Assembly (NCBI GenBank): GCA_022822445.1 | Contig: JAJEBR010000086.1 | Span: 1 to 60,154, forward strand | DNA from: Gemmatimonadota bacterium | GTDB lineage: Bacteria; Gemmatimonadota; Gemmatimonadetes; Longimicrobiales; Gaopeijiaceae | Direction: 5' to 3' | Length of the DNA stretch: 60,154 bases | Shown: one piece after another, positions 23,713 through 31,083 of the stretch | Layout: each line of letters opens with the position of its first letter | Numbering within the stretch: the first letter of the stretch is position 1 | Made by a program: the position numbers and the translations under genes | The notes under the pieces: generated by a model | What the model was told of the DNA's origin: nothing | Seen by the model: the letters and a program-made list of their open reading frames with translations, nothing else | Databases searched by the model: none

Positions 23713-24474
23713 TCACGGCTTTCGCGCCAGCGCCAAGAGGTTCTTTCCGATCGGGGGGCGGGTCCAGCGACCTGCGAACGTGGTGATCGGGACGACGAAT
23801 CTGTCGTACGCACCCACCTTCCCCTTCGTCAATTCCTGCCCGAGCACGCGACAGACCAGGAACCACGCAAACATCCCCACCAGGTCGCGATAGTGCAGGA
23901 ACACGGTTTCGAAGCCGGCGCGCGCGAGCTTTTCGCCAAGTTCGGACCGCCGATAGCGGCGATAGTGTCCGAGCGTTCGGTCAAGACGGATGTAGAGGGC
24001 GGGAACGGCCGGCACCCAGAGGCAGAGGTGTCCGCCGGGCCGGAGGATCGAATGCATGAGGGCCAGCTCCCCGACATCATCCTCGACATGTTCCAGCACG
24101 TTCACCGAAACCACCGAATCGACGGCGCCGCCCCTGATTCGAGACGCCACACCGCCGAGGAAACCGCGATGGGTCACCACGTCACTGCGGCGCCCGAGGC
24201 GTTCCGAGAGTTTCGCGTAGAGACGTGCGTCCGGTTCGATCACATCGAGCCGTTCCAGCCGCTGCTGGAGAAGGAGCACGGAGATGTTGCCGATTCCGGC
24301 GCCGACCTCCACGGCGTGGCTGCCGAGATAGGGCGCGAAGCCCCGGACGATTTCCCGGCTGTACCGGTCGGCCGCCGACATGGCATCCAGGTCGTGCCCG
24401 GGGTATTCGGCGCACCTCGCTTGATTCGCACCATTGACCGAGGTCCGCGCACCGGCTTGGCTGGCATCGTTCAT
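23713..24474 (-). CDS. Class I SAM-dependent methyltransferase
   Basis: A 253-residue soluble protein with SAM motif I AVEVGAGIGNISVLLL, an acidic post-I residue in LDVIEPDARL, motif II region VDSVVSVNVLEHVEDD and motif III LRPGGHLCLWVPAVPAL. It matches UbiG/Methyltransf_11-type enzymes. The substrate cannot be told. It heads an operon with murQ and a GT-C glycosyltransferase, which hints at a cell-surface lipid or glycan substrate. No strong ribosome-binding site precedes ATG 24474. It is divergent from ggt. Confidence 0.8.
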   Translation of the reverse strand: MNDASQAGARTSVNGANQARCAEYPGHDLDAMSAADRYSREIVRGFAPYLGSHAVEVGAGIGNISVLLLQQRLERLDVIEPDARLYAKLSERLGRRSDVVTHRGFLGGVASRIRGGAVDSVVSVNVLEHVEDDVGELALMHSILRPGGHLCLWVPAVPALYIRLDRTLGHYRRYRRSELGEKLARAGFETVFLHYRDLVGMFAWFLVCRVLGQELTKGKVGAYDRFVVPITTFAGRWTRPPIGKNLLALARKP

Positions 24475-24552
24475 GTCGCATATTATTGCCGGTCGAAGGG
24501 GCGCTGGCTACCCCTTCGGGCCCCGGTTCGATCAACGTCTTCGGAGTAAGAG

Positions 24553-26445
24553 ATGATGCACTCCCCCAAGATCCGCACCCACACGCTGACCAAACCGGTC
24601 GGGCGGCGAGCCGAGGCCCCTGGCGCACGATACGTAAAGACAACACGACATTCTGTAAAGCATACATTACATTGTGTCTTCCCCCTCACCCTTCTCCTCC
24701 TGCACGGCTGCCAGCCGGATACCTCGGACCGCGGTCCCAGCGCATTCCTCGAAGCCGGCGGCGCCTTCCCGGCCGAGTGGGCCTTCGCGGTCGACGCCCA
24801 GCCCGTTACGGCCAGCGAGGGCATGGTGGCGACGACCGACGAGTACGCGTCCCGGGTCGGCATCGACATCCTCGCGGCCGGGGGGAACGCGGTCGACGCG
24901 GCGGTCGCGACCGGCCTGGCCCTTGCGGTGGTGAACCCCGAGGCCGGGAACCTCGGCGGGGGCGGCTTCATGATGATCCGGCTCGCCGACGGCACCGTCT
25001 ATGCGCAGGACCACCGGGAGAAGGCACCGCTGGCGGCCACCCGCGACATGTACCTGGACGAGGACGGCAACGTCACCGACCGGTCCGTGTTGGGGCACCT
25101 CGCCGCGGGCGTGCCCGGATCCGTGCAGGGGCTGTGGGACGCGCACGAGCGGTTCGGAAGCCTCCCGTGGGCGGAGGTGGTGCAGCCCGCGATCGACCTG
25201 GCGGGCGGGTTCGAGGTCACGGGCCGACTCGTCTCCACCCTGGAGGCGGCACAGAACGGCATCCGCACCTTCAGGGCGAGCGCCGAGATCTTCCTGCCCG
25301 GCGACGCGGTCCCCGCGGTCGGCGCCACCTTCTCCCAGCCCGACCTCGCCCAGGTCCTCACCCGGCTGCGCGACCAGGGCCCGGACGACTTCTATCGCGG
25401 CGAGACCGCCGCCCTCATCGCGGCGGAGATGGAGCGCGGCGGAGGCATCATCACCCTGGAGGACCTCGACCGCTACACCGCCGTGTGGCGGGAGCCCGCC
25501 GCCTTCGACTACCGCGGCTACACGGTGCACTCGATGCCGCCCCCTTCGTCGGGCGGGCTCACGATGGCCGCGATCGCCAACATCGTCGAGCGGTGGGACC
25601 TCGGCGAGATGGGCTGGAACACCCCCGAGACGATCCATGTCATGGCCGAGTCCTTCCGGCGCGCCTACGCCGACCGCAACGAGTACCTTGCCGATCCGGA
25701 CTTCGTCGAGCTCCCCGTCGAGCAGTTCCTCTCGGACGACTACGCCGACAGCCGCGCCGCGACGATCTCTCCGGAGCGCGCCACCCCCTCGGCCGAGGTG
25801 GCCCCCGGGATCGACGCCTTCCTCGACGAGAGCCACACCACGCACTACTCGGTCGTGGACGCGGAGGGCAACGCCGTGGCGGTCACGACCAGCGTCAACT
25901 CCTGGTACGGCGGCAAGGTGGTGGTCGGCGGCGCGGGCTTCTTCCTGAACAACACGATGGACGACTTCGCCGCCAAGCCCGGCACCGCGAACCAGTTCGG
26001 CCTCGTGCAGGGCGAGCGCAACGCGGTCGGGCCGGAGAAGCGCATGCTATCGGCGATGAGCCCCACGATCGTGGAGGATCCGGACGGCAACCTCTTCCTC
26101 ATCACCGGCACGCCGGGCGGCGCCACCATCATCACCACGGTGCTGCAGTCCATCTTCAACGTGATCGACCACGGCATGAACGTCGTCCAGGCGGTGCACG
26201 CCCCCCGGGTCCATCACCAGCACCTCCCCGACCTCGTCTTCCACGAGTACCGCGGCCTGCCGGCGACGACCGCGCAGGCGCTGGAGGCGCTCGGCCACAA
26301 CATGCGGGAGCGCGATCCCGGTCCGCCCGACGCCTACTTCGCCGGCGGCATGTCCGGAGACGTACAGCTCATCATGGTGATGCCCGACGGCTCCTACGAA
26401 GGCTGGTCGGATCCCCGGCGGGGAGGGCTGGCACTCGGCCGGTAG
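24553..26445 (+). CDS. ggt: Gamma-glutamyltransferase, lipoprotein
   Basis: Hydrolyses or transfers the gamma-glutamyl group of glutathione in the periplasm. The 630 residues match full-length GGT. They contain NLGGGGFMMIRLADG, the S/G-rich PPPSSGGLTMAA, the autoprocessing site with the nucleophilic Thr in DESHTTHYSVVDAEGNAV, and the small-subunit motifs FLNNTMDDF and MSPTIV. ATG 24553 has GGAGTAAGAG upstream. The first ~45 residues are unusual: a basic stretch partly encoded by a 44-bp TGTAAAG element precedes the hydrophobic core and lipobox (LLLLHGCQ). An initiation site further downstream is possible, though I see no in-frame ATG/GTG/TTG after the element. Confidence 0.92.
   Translation: MMHSPKIRTHTLTKPVGRRAEAPGARYVKTTRHSVKHTLHCVFPLTLLLLHGCQPDTSDRGPSAFLEAGGAFPAEWAFAVDAQPVTASEGMVATTDEYASRVGIDILAAGGNAVDAAVATGLALAVVNPEAGNLGGGGFMMIRLADGTVYAQDHREKAPLAATRDMYLDEDGNVTDRSVLGHLAAGVPGSVQGLWDAHERFGSLPWAEVVQPAIDLAGGFEVTGRLVSTLEAAQNGIRTFRASAEIFLPGDAVPAVGATFSQPDLAQVLTRLRDQGPDDFYRGETAALIAAEMERGGGIITLEDLDRYTAVWREPAAFDYRGYTVHSMPPPSSGGLTMAAIANIVERWDLGEMGWNTPETIHVMAESFRRAYADRNEYLADPDFVELPVEQFLSDDYADSRAATISPERATPSAEVAPGIDAFLDESHTTHYSVVDAEGNAVAVTTSVNSWYGGKVVVGGAGFFLNNTMDDFAAKPGTANQFGLVQGERNAVGPEKRMLSAMSPTIVEDPDGNLFLITGTPGGATIITTVLQSIFNVIDHGMNVVQAVHAPRVHHQHLPDLVFHEYRGLPATTAQALEALGHNMRERDPGPPDAYFAGGMSGDVQLIMVMPDGSYEGWSDPRRGGLALGR
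24631..24674 (+). promoter_or_regulatory. 44-bp TGTAAAG element, copy C, inside the ggt 5' coding region
   Basis: Plus strand: TACGTAAAGACAACACGAC, ATTCTGTAAAGC, ATACATTACATTG. On the minus strand it matches copy A almost perfectly (TTTACAGAATGTCGTGTT). It covers codons ~27-41 of ggt, between the annotated start and the signal-peptide core. Confidence 0.6.
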
Positions 26446-26454
26446 CGGCCTCGG

Positions 26455-27417
26455 TCAAGCGCCCGCCGGCGGCAGCGTATCCACGCGCGGCAGCGTATCC
26501 CAGGGGAACACCTCCGGCCCCAGCACCGGACCCACGCGGACGCCGGCCCTCAGCTCCACGACGACGACCGCGCCCTCCAGGATCCGCCCCGGCACCTCGC
26601 GGTCCCCTGAACGGTTGCGCTGGAACCGGCGGGCGATGTCGGCGCGGGAGTCGACCACCACCGGCACGTTGATCACGGCCCCCTCCACCGCCCACTCGGC
26701 GTTCAGGGCAGACAGCGTCTCGAAGGCCACCTCCAGGACGGGCGGCTCGCCGATCCCCGGAGACCCCTCGGAGGTCAGGATCCGGCCCAGGAACTTGACG
26801 CCGCGCGGGATCAGCACCTCTCCCGAGGGATCCGTGACATCCTCCGCCAGGCTCGCGACCACCGCGTCTCCTGGACGGTAAAGGTCCGTGGAGATCTCGT
26901 GATCGACGGTGAGGCGCATGCGGGTGCCGGCCGGAACGCGCCGGACCGGTACTTCTTCAACGGAGTCCTCAGTCAGTCCGCCCGCCCCCAGGACCGCTCC
27001 GTCCAGGACCGGGCCACTGCCCGGGAGCCCGGCGATGCCATCGGCCGGATTCCCCGCGCTGCCGACTGTCGGGTCCGCGAGCCCCGGATCGTCCTGATCC
27101 GCAACCGGCGGGGCCGACGACTGTGGCTGGACCTCCACGCCCGCGCCGGCCTCCCCGGCGTCCGACTCCGCCCCGTCGCCCGCACAGCCCGCCGCCAGCA
27201 GGGTACACGCCAACAGCAGGGCATACCGAGGAAGCTGGCGCCACGGGGCACGCAGGCGCCACGCCGGAGGCAGGCCGCACACCGGGCGCAGGCCCCACAC
27301 CGGAAGCAGGGCGCTCGCCGGAAGCAGGCCCCACACCGGAAGCAGACGCCACGCCGGACGCTGGGTGCCCGCCACAAGCAGGCCCCGTCTTCCCTCCCTT
27401 GGCTTCGCTGTCTTCAT
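26455..27417 (-). CDS. Lipoprotein of unknown function with repeat-built N-terminus
   Basis: I do not recognise the family. From ATG 27417 (GGAAGTATCAGG upstream) the protein has 320 residues. Residues ~17-75 are a run of hexapeptides (LLPVWG, LLPASA, LRPVCG, LPPAWR) encoded by an 18-bp minisatellite. It merges into the signal-peptide core LLLACTLLAAGC, giving a lipobox at CAGDG. The mature part begins with an acidic, Gly/Ala-rich linker. A folded ~150-residue domain follows, containing VPAGTRMRLTVDHEISTD, RPGDAVVASLAEDV and IPRGVKFLGRI, which loosely resembles beta-rich TrbI/VirB10-like pieces. Convergent with ggt, divergent from the ABC exporter. Confidence 0.65.
   Translation of the reverse strand: MKTAKPREGRRGLLVAGTQRPAWRLLPVWGLLPASALLPVWGLRPVCGLPPAWRLRAPWRQLPRYALLLACTLLAAGCAGDGAESDAGEAGAGVEVQPQSSAPPVADQDDPGLADPTVGSAGNPADGIAGLPGSGPVLDGAVLGAGGLTEDSVEEVPVRRVPAGTRMRLTVDHEISTDLYRPGDAVVASLAEDVTDPSGEVLIPRGVKFLGRILTSEGSPGIGEPPVLEVAFETLSALNAEWAVEGAVINVPVVVDSRADIARRFQRNRSGDREVPGRILEGAVVVVELRAGVRVGPVLGPEVFPWDTLPRVDTLPPAGA
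27199..27378. repeat. 18-bp minisatellite, ten tandem units
   Basis: Ten contiguous 18-bp units share the pattern CAGGCNCCACNCCGGAAG, starting at 27199, 27217, 27235 and so on to 27361. Two units (27289 and 27325) are identical and the rest vary. 18 bp equals six codons, so gain or loss of units keeps the lipoprotein gene's frame but changes the length of its N-terminal region and part of the signal-peptide core. Confidence 0.8.
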
Positions 27418-27547
27418 CCTGATACTTCCGGCGCTTGTTCGGCCCGCTTTGGTTGTCCGCTTATCGTTAAGTATAGGCGTCCCCATGTCGCGACGAACCC
27501 CGCGACGACGCCCCACCACCGGCAGTCCGAGGCCCCACACCTCCGCA

Positions 27548-29326
27548 ATGCACGAACTCAAGTCCGTCCTTCCCTACTTCCGGCCCTACCGGCGGGCCAT
27601 GGCGTGGGGGATGGTGCTGGTGGTTCTGGCCAACGTGTTCACCCTCGTCCAGCCCTACCTGGTCAAGCTCCCCATCGACGCGCTCACCGGCCCGGCCGGG
27701 GCGGACCCCGACGCCGTACGCCGCACGGCGCTCACCTACGCGCTCCTCATCGTGGCCGCGGCGATCGCGGGCGGTGCCACCCGCTACTGGATGCGCGAGA
27801 TCCTCAACGGGCTCAGCCGACGGATCGAGGTCGACCTGCGGAACGACTTCGTGCGGCACCTGCTCCGCCTCGACGCCGGATTCTACTCGGCCAACCGGAC
27901 GGGCGACCTGATGAGCCTGGCCACCAACGACACCCTGGCGGTGCGGCAGGCGGTCGGGCCGGCGGTGATGTACACGGCCAACACCGTGATCAGCTTCGTG
28001 ATCGGGCTGGGGGTGATGATCCATCTCAGTCCGTGGCTGACGCTGGCGGCGCTGATTCCCATGGCGATCCTGCCCCCGCTGGTGGCGTGGTTCGGCAAGG
28101 TCATCCACACGCGCTTCGAGCGGATCCAGGAGCAGTTTGCGGCGCTGTCGACGATGGTGCAGGAGAACCTGAGCGGTGTGCGGATCGTGCGGGCCTATGG
28201 GCAGGAGGACGCACAGGCCGCCGAATTCGAGGGGCTCAACCGGGTGTACCTGAAGCGCAACATGCACCTGGCATACGCGTCGGGGGCGTTCCACCCCATC
28301 ATGGGACTGCTGACCGGCGCGGGGATGGTTGTGGTGCTCTGGTACGGGGGCGCGCAGGTCATGGCCGGGCGGATCGGGGTGGGCGACTTCGTGGCGTTTT
28401 CGTTCTACCTGTCGCTGCTCGCGTGGCCGATGATCGCGCTCGGGTGGGTGGTGAACCTCTTCCAGCGCGGGGCGGCCTCGATGGCGCGGCTGAACCGGAT
28501 CTTCGCGATCGAGCCCGCGATCACCCCTCCGCCAGCGGCCCATCCCCCACCCCGCGGCCCCGCCACCATCCGGTTCCGGGACGTCTCCTTTCGCTATCCG
28601 GGAACCGAACGGCTCGTCCTGGACGGCGTCTCCTTCACGGCGGAACCCGGGCGCACCGTCGCCGTCGTCGGCCCCACCGGCTCCGGCAAGAGCACCCTCG
28701 TCTCCCTGATCGCCCGCGTCTACGATCCCACCGTGGGCGAGGTCCTCGTCGACGGCCTCCCCCTCCCCGCCTACGACCCCGCCGACATCCGCGCGCGAAT
28801 CGGCTTCGCCCCCCAGGACAGCTTCCTCTTCTCGGCGCGGCTCGGCCGCAACATCGCGCTGGGCCTGCCCCCGTCCGCCCCCTTTGACGACATCAAGGCG
28901 CGTGTGCGCGAAGCCGCCACCGCCGCCCACCTCCACGACACCGTCCTGGACTTCCCCAACGGCTACCGGACCCGCCTCGGCGAGCGCGGCATCAACCTCT
29001 CGGGCGGGCAGAAGCAGCGGGCCACCCTCGCGCGCGCGCTCGCCATCGACCCGCCGGTCCTCGTGCTCGACGACGTGCTCAGCGCCGTCGACACGGCCAC
29101 CGAGTCGAGCATCCTGCGCGGCCTGCGCGGCGAGCTGAAGGGTCGCACGGCCTTCATCATCTCCCACCGGGTCACCGCTGTGAAGGACGCCGACCTGATC
29201 CTGGTGCTCGACGAGGGCCGGATCGTGGAGCGCGGCCGCCACCCCGAGCTGGTGGCGCTGGGAGGGACGTATGCGACGCTGCTCAGGCGGCAGCTGCTGG
29301 AGCAGGAGGTGGCGGGAGCGGCGTAG
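27548..29326 (+). CDS. ABC exporter, fused transmembrane and ATPase domains (MdlA-like)
   Basis: A half-transporter of about 592 residues. Six transmembrane helices (about 15-300) are followed by an ATPase domain with Walker A VGPTGSGKST, Q-loop GFAPQDSFLF, signature NLSGGQKQR, Walker B VLVLDDVLSAVD and H-loop ISHRV. The residue after Walker B is Asp rather than the usual catalytic Glu, as in E. coli MdlA. It would act as a dimer; the substrate is unknown (lipid or drug exporter type). The start is uncertain. ATG 27548 (MHELKSVLPYFRPYRR) matches the family start; in-frame ATG 27485 would add 21 disordered residues. Confidence 0.88.
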   Translation: MHELKSVLPYFRPYRRAMAWGMVLVVLANVFTLVQPYLVKLPIDALTGPAGADPDAVRRTALTYALLIVAAAIAGGATRYWMREILNGLSRRIEVDLRNDFVRHLLRLDAGFYSANRTGDLMSLATNDTLAVRQAVGPAVMYTANTVISFVIGLGVMIHLSPWLTLAALIPMAILPPLVAWFGKVIHTRFERIQEQFAALSTMVQENLSGVRIVRAYGQEDAQAAEFEGLNRVYLKRNMHLAYASGAFHPIMGLLTGAGMVVVLWYGGAQVMAGRIGVGDFVAFSFYLSLLAWPMIALGWVVNLFQRGAASMARLNRIFAIEPAITPPPAAHPPPRGPATIRFRDVSFRYPGTERLVLDGVSFTAEPGRTVAVVGPTGSGKSTLVSLIARVYDPTVGEVLVDGLPLPAYDPADIRARIGFAPQDSFLFSARLGRNIALGLPPSAPFDDIKARVREAATAAHLHDTVLDFPNGYRTRLGERGINLSGGQKQRATLARALAIDPPVLVLDDVLSAVDTATESSILRGLRGELKGRTAFIISHRVTAVKDADLILVLDEGRIVERGRHPELVALGGTYATLLRRQLLEQEVAGAA

Positions 29327-29368
29327 TGCAAAGTTCCGGCCTCGATCTGGAGAGGGCCCGCGATCCCC

Positions 29369-29950
29369 TCACCCGAACCACTCCGGCTCGCTCCCCGCCT
29401 TCCACTTGACGTTGCACCCCACGCTGGGCATCTGCTCCGCCGACGGCGCCTCCCCCGCCAGCACGGCGTCCATCGCCGCACGCAGGTCCGCGCCCGTAAC
29501 CGGCACGCCCAGCGAGGGCCGGCTGGCGTCGTATTGGCCCCGGTAGGCAAGCCTGCCTTCCGGGCCGAAGAGAAAGAAGTCCGGTGTGCATGCCGCACGG
29601 TAGGCCTTCGCCACTTCCTGTGACTCGTCGAAGAGGTACGGGAAGGTGTAGCCGCGCCGGGCCACCTCCTCCTTCATCTTCGCGGGGCTGTCGTCGGGGT
29701 GGGTCGTGATGTCGTTGGCGTTGATCCCCACGACGGCCACACCGCGCCGCTGGTAATCGGCAACGACCCGCGCGAGGTCGTCGGCCAGGTGCTTGACGAA
29801 CGGACAGTGGTTCGAGAGGAAGATGACGAGCAGCGCCGGCGCGCCCTCGAAGTCGGACAGCGAAACGGTCTCGCCGGTGACGGGCTCGGGGAGCGAGAAT
29901 TCGGGGGCGGGGGTGCCCAGCGCCAGCATGGTGGAAGGAACCAGGGCCAC
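29369..29950 (-). CDS. Thioredoxin-fold peroxiredoxin-like protein
   Basis: A 193-residue AhpC/TSA-Redoxin-type protein: TPAPEFSLPEPVTGETVSLSDF, then the reactive-Cys segment SNHCPFVKHLADDL, the cis-Pro region CTPDFFLFGPEG, and a C-terminal Cys in SVGCNVKWK. This resembles the 'thioredoxin family protein' group with an N-x-CP motif, likely a thiol peroxidase or oxidoreductase. The start is GTG 29950 with AAGGAG 8 nt upstream. The ccdA gene, which supplies reducing equivalents across the membrane, lies about 120 bp upstream in the same direction. No signal peptide is visible. Confidence 0.8.
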   Translation of the reverse strand: MALVPSTMLALGTPAPEFSLPEPVTGETVSLSDFEGAPALLVIFLSNHCPFVKHLADDLARVVADYQRRGVAVVGINANDITTHPDDSPAKMKEEVARRGYTFPYLFDESQEVAKAYRAACTPDFFLFGPEGRLAYRGQYDASRPSLGVPVTGADLRAAMDAVLAGEAPSAEQMPSVGCNVKWKAGSEPEWFG

Positions 29951-30012
29951 TTGGGAATCTCCTTGGGTGATGAGGTTGCGGAGTTGGGGTCAGGCGGGCC
30001 AGGTGGGCGAAG

Positions 30013-30060
30013 CGGACGAGCCCGGATGCATCGCCGCCCGAATGCAGTGGGGACCTACTC
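30013..30060 (-). repeat. CATTCGG box, copy 3
   Basis: On the minus strand: GTCCCCACTGCATTCGGGCGGCG, with ATGCATCC and GGGCTCG following. It is in the short gap between ccdA and the thioredoxin-fold gene and is oriented toward the latter. Unlike the other three copies, no 44-bp element follows it. Confidence 0.55.
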
Positions 30061-30070
30061 CACGGCCTTG

Positions 30071-30799
30071 CTACAGCCGTTCCAGCAGGAACTCCGGCGT
30101 ATAGCGGTTGAGCCACGCCGCCAGCACCACGAACGATCCCGTCACCAGCAGGATGCCGAGCAGCACCAGCAGGACTCCGGCGCCCTTCTGGATCAGGGGC
30201 AGGTAGCGGCGGGCCCTCGTGAAGGCGCCCAGGAATCGCTCGAGGGCCAGGGCGGCGAGCAGGAACGGGATGGCCAGCCCCATCGAGTAGACGAAGAGCA
30301 GCAGCATCCCGGTCGCGAGGTGCTCCTGTGAGGCGGCCATCGTCATGATCGCGCCGAGCACGGGACCGATGCACGGGGTCCACCCCGCACCGAACGCCAC
30401 CCCGACCGCGACGGTGCCGACGTATCCGGCCGGCTTGTTCGCAAGGTGGACCCGCTTCTCCTTCAGCAGCGGGAGAAGCTGGAAGACCCCCATCAGGTGC
30501 AGCCCGAAGAGTATGATGACCACGCCGCCGATCCGCGCGATCCACTCGCTGTTGTAGAGGAGGAAGCTTCCGACGAAGGTCGCCCCGGCCCCCAGCAGCA
30601 CGAAGATCAGGGTGAAGCCGCTCACGAAGAGCGCCGCGTGGGTCAGCACCCGGCGCCGGTCGAAGCCCTCCTGAAGGTCCTCGAGCGACATCCCGGTCAC
30701 GAAGGAGAGGTAGCTCGGCACCAGCGGCAGGACGCAGGGCGAAAGGAAGGAAAGGACCCCGGCCATGAAGGCGATTGGGAAGCCTACGGAATCGTACAT
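30071..30799 (-). CDS. ccdA: CcdA-type thiol:disulfide transmembrane protein
   Basis: A 242-residue polytopic protein of the CcdA/DsbD transmembrane family that carries electrons from cytoplasmic thioredoxin to periplasmic thiol proteins. The first helix holds the reactive Cys in FLSPCVLPLVPSYLSF, and the second is in GAGWTPCIGPVLGAI. Six helices are visible. It is a likely functional partner of the neighbouring thioredoxin-fold protein or of the YyaL-like protein. A 44-bp element lies 40 bp upstream of ATG 30799. Confidence 0.9.
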   Translation of the reverse strand: MYDSVGFPIAFMAGVLSFLSPCVLPLVPSYLSFVTGMSLEDLQEGFDRRRVLTHAALFVSGFTLIFVLLGAGATFVGSFLLYNSEWIARIGGVVIILFGLHLMGVFQLLPLLKEKRVHLANKPAGYVGTVAVGVAFGAGWTPCIGPVLGAIMTMAASQEHLATGMLLLFVYSMGLAIPFLLAALALERFLGAFTRARRYLPLIQKGAGVLLVLLGILLVTGSFVVLAAWLNRYTPEFLLERL

Positions 30800-30838
30800 C
30801 GTTTGCGGTGGGTTGGGCCGCTCCGCCTACACGGCCGA

Positions 30839-30881
30839 TTGGTAATGTTTACTTTACAGAATGTCGTGTTTACGTTACTTT
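30839..30881 (-). promoter_or_regulatory. 44-bp TGTAAAG element, copy D
   Basis: Plus strand: TTGGTAATGTTTAC, TTTACA, GAATGTCGTGTTTACGT, TACTTT. It aligns gap-free with copy A. It lies 40 bp upstream of ccdA, in the inverted orientation relative to that gene, like copy C and ggt. The remaining sequence to 31083 shows no gene. Confidence 0.6.
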
Positions 30882-31083
30882 TCGCACTCCGCGGGTCCGC
30901 TCTTCATTGCCTTTCGGACGAATAGCACGCTTTTCGCCTCTCAGGGCGCCCCGCCAACACGGCGCCTCGCCGCTTTCGGTGCCTGAAGCGGGTTTGCGCA
31001 CCGACCGGCCACGGACCGCGAGGGCCGGCCCGCACCAGGTCGCGCCGGATCGCCTCGGCGACGGAGTCGTGCTCCCTCGAGCG

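Noticed and set aside
27253-27378. CRISPR array
   Set aside because: Units are contiguous 18-bp repeats without spacers and lie in a coding frame.
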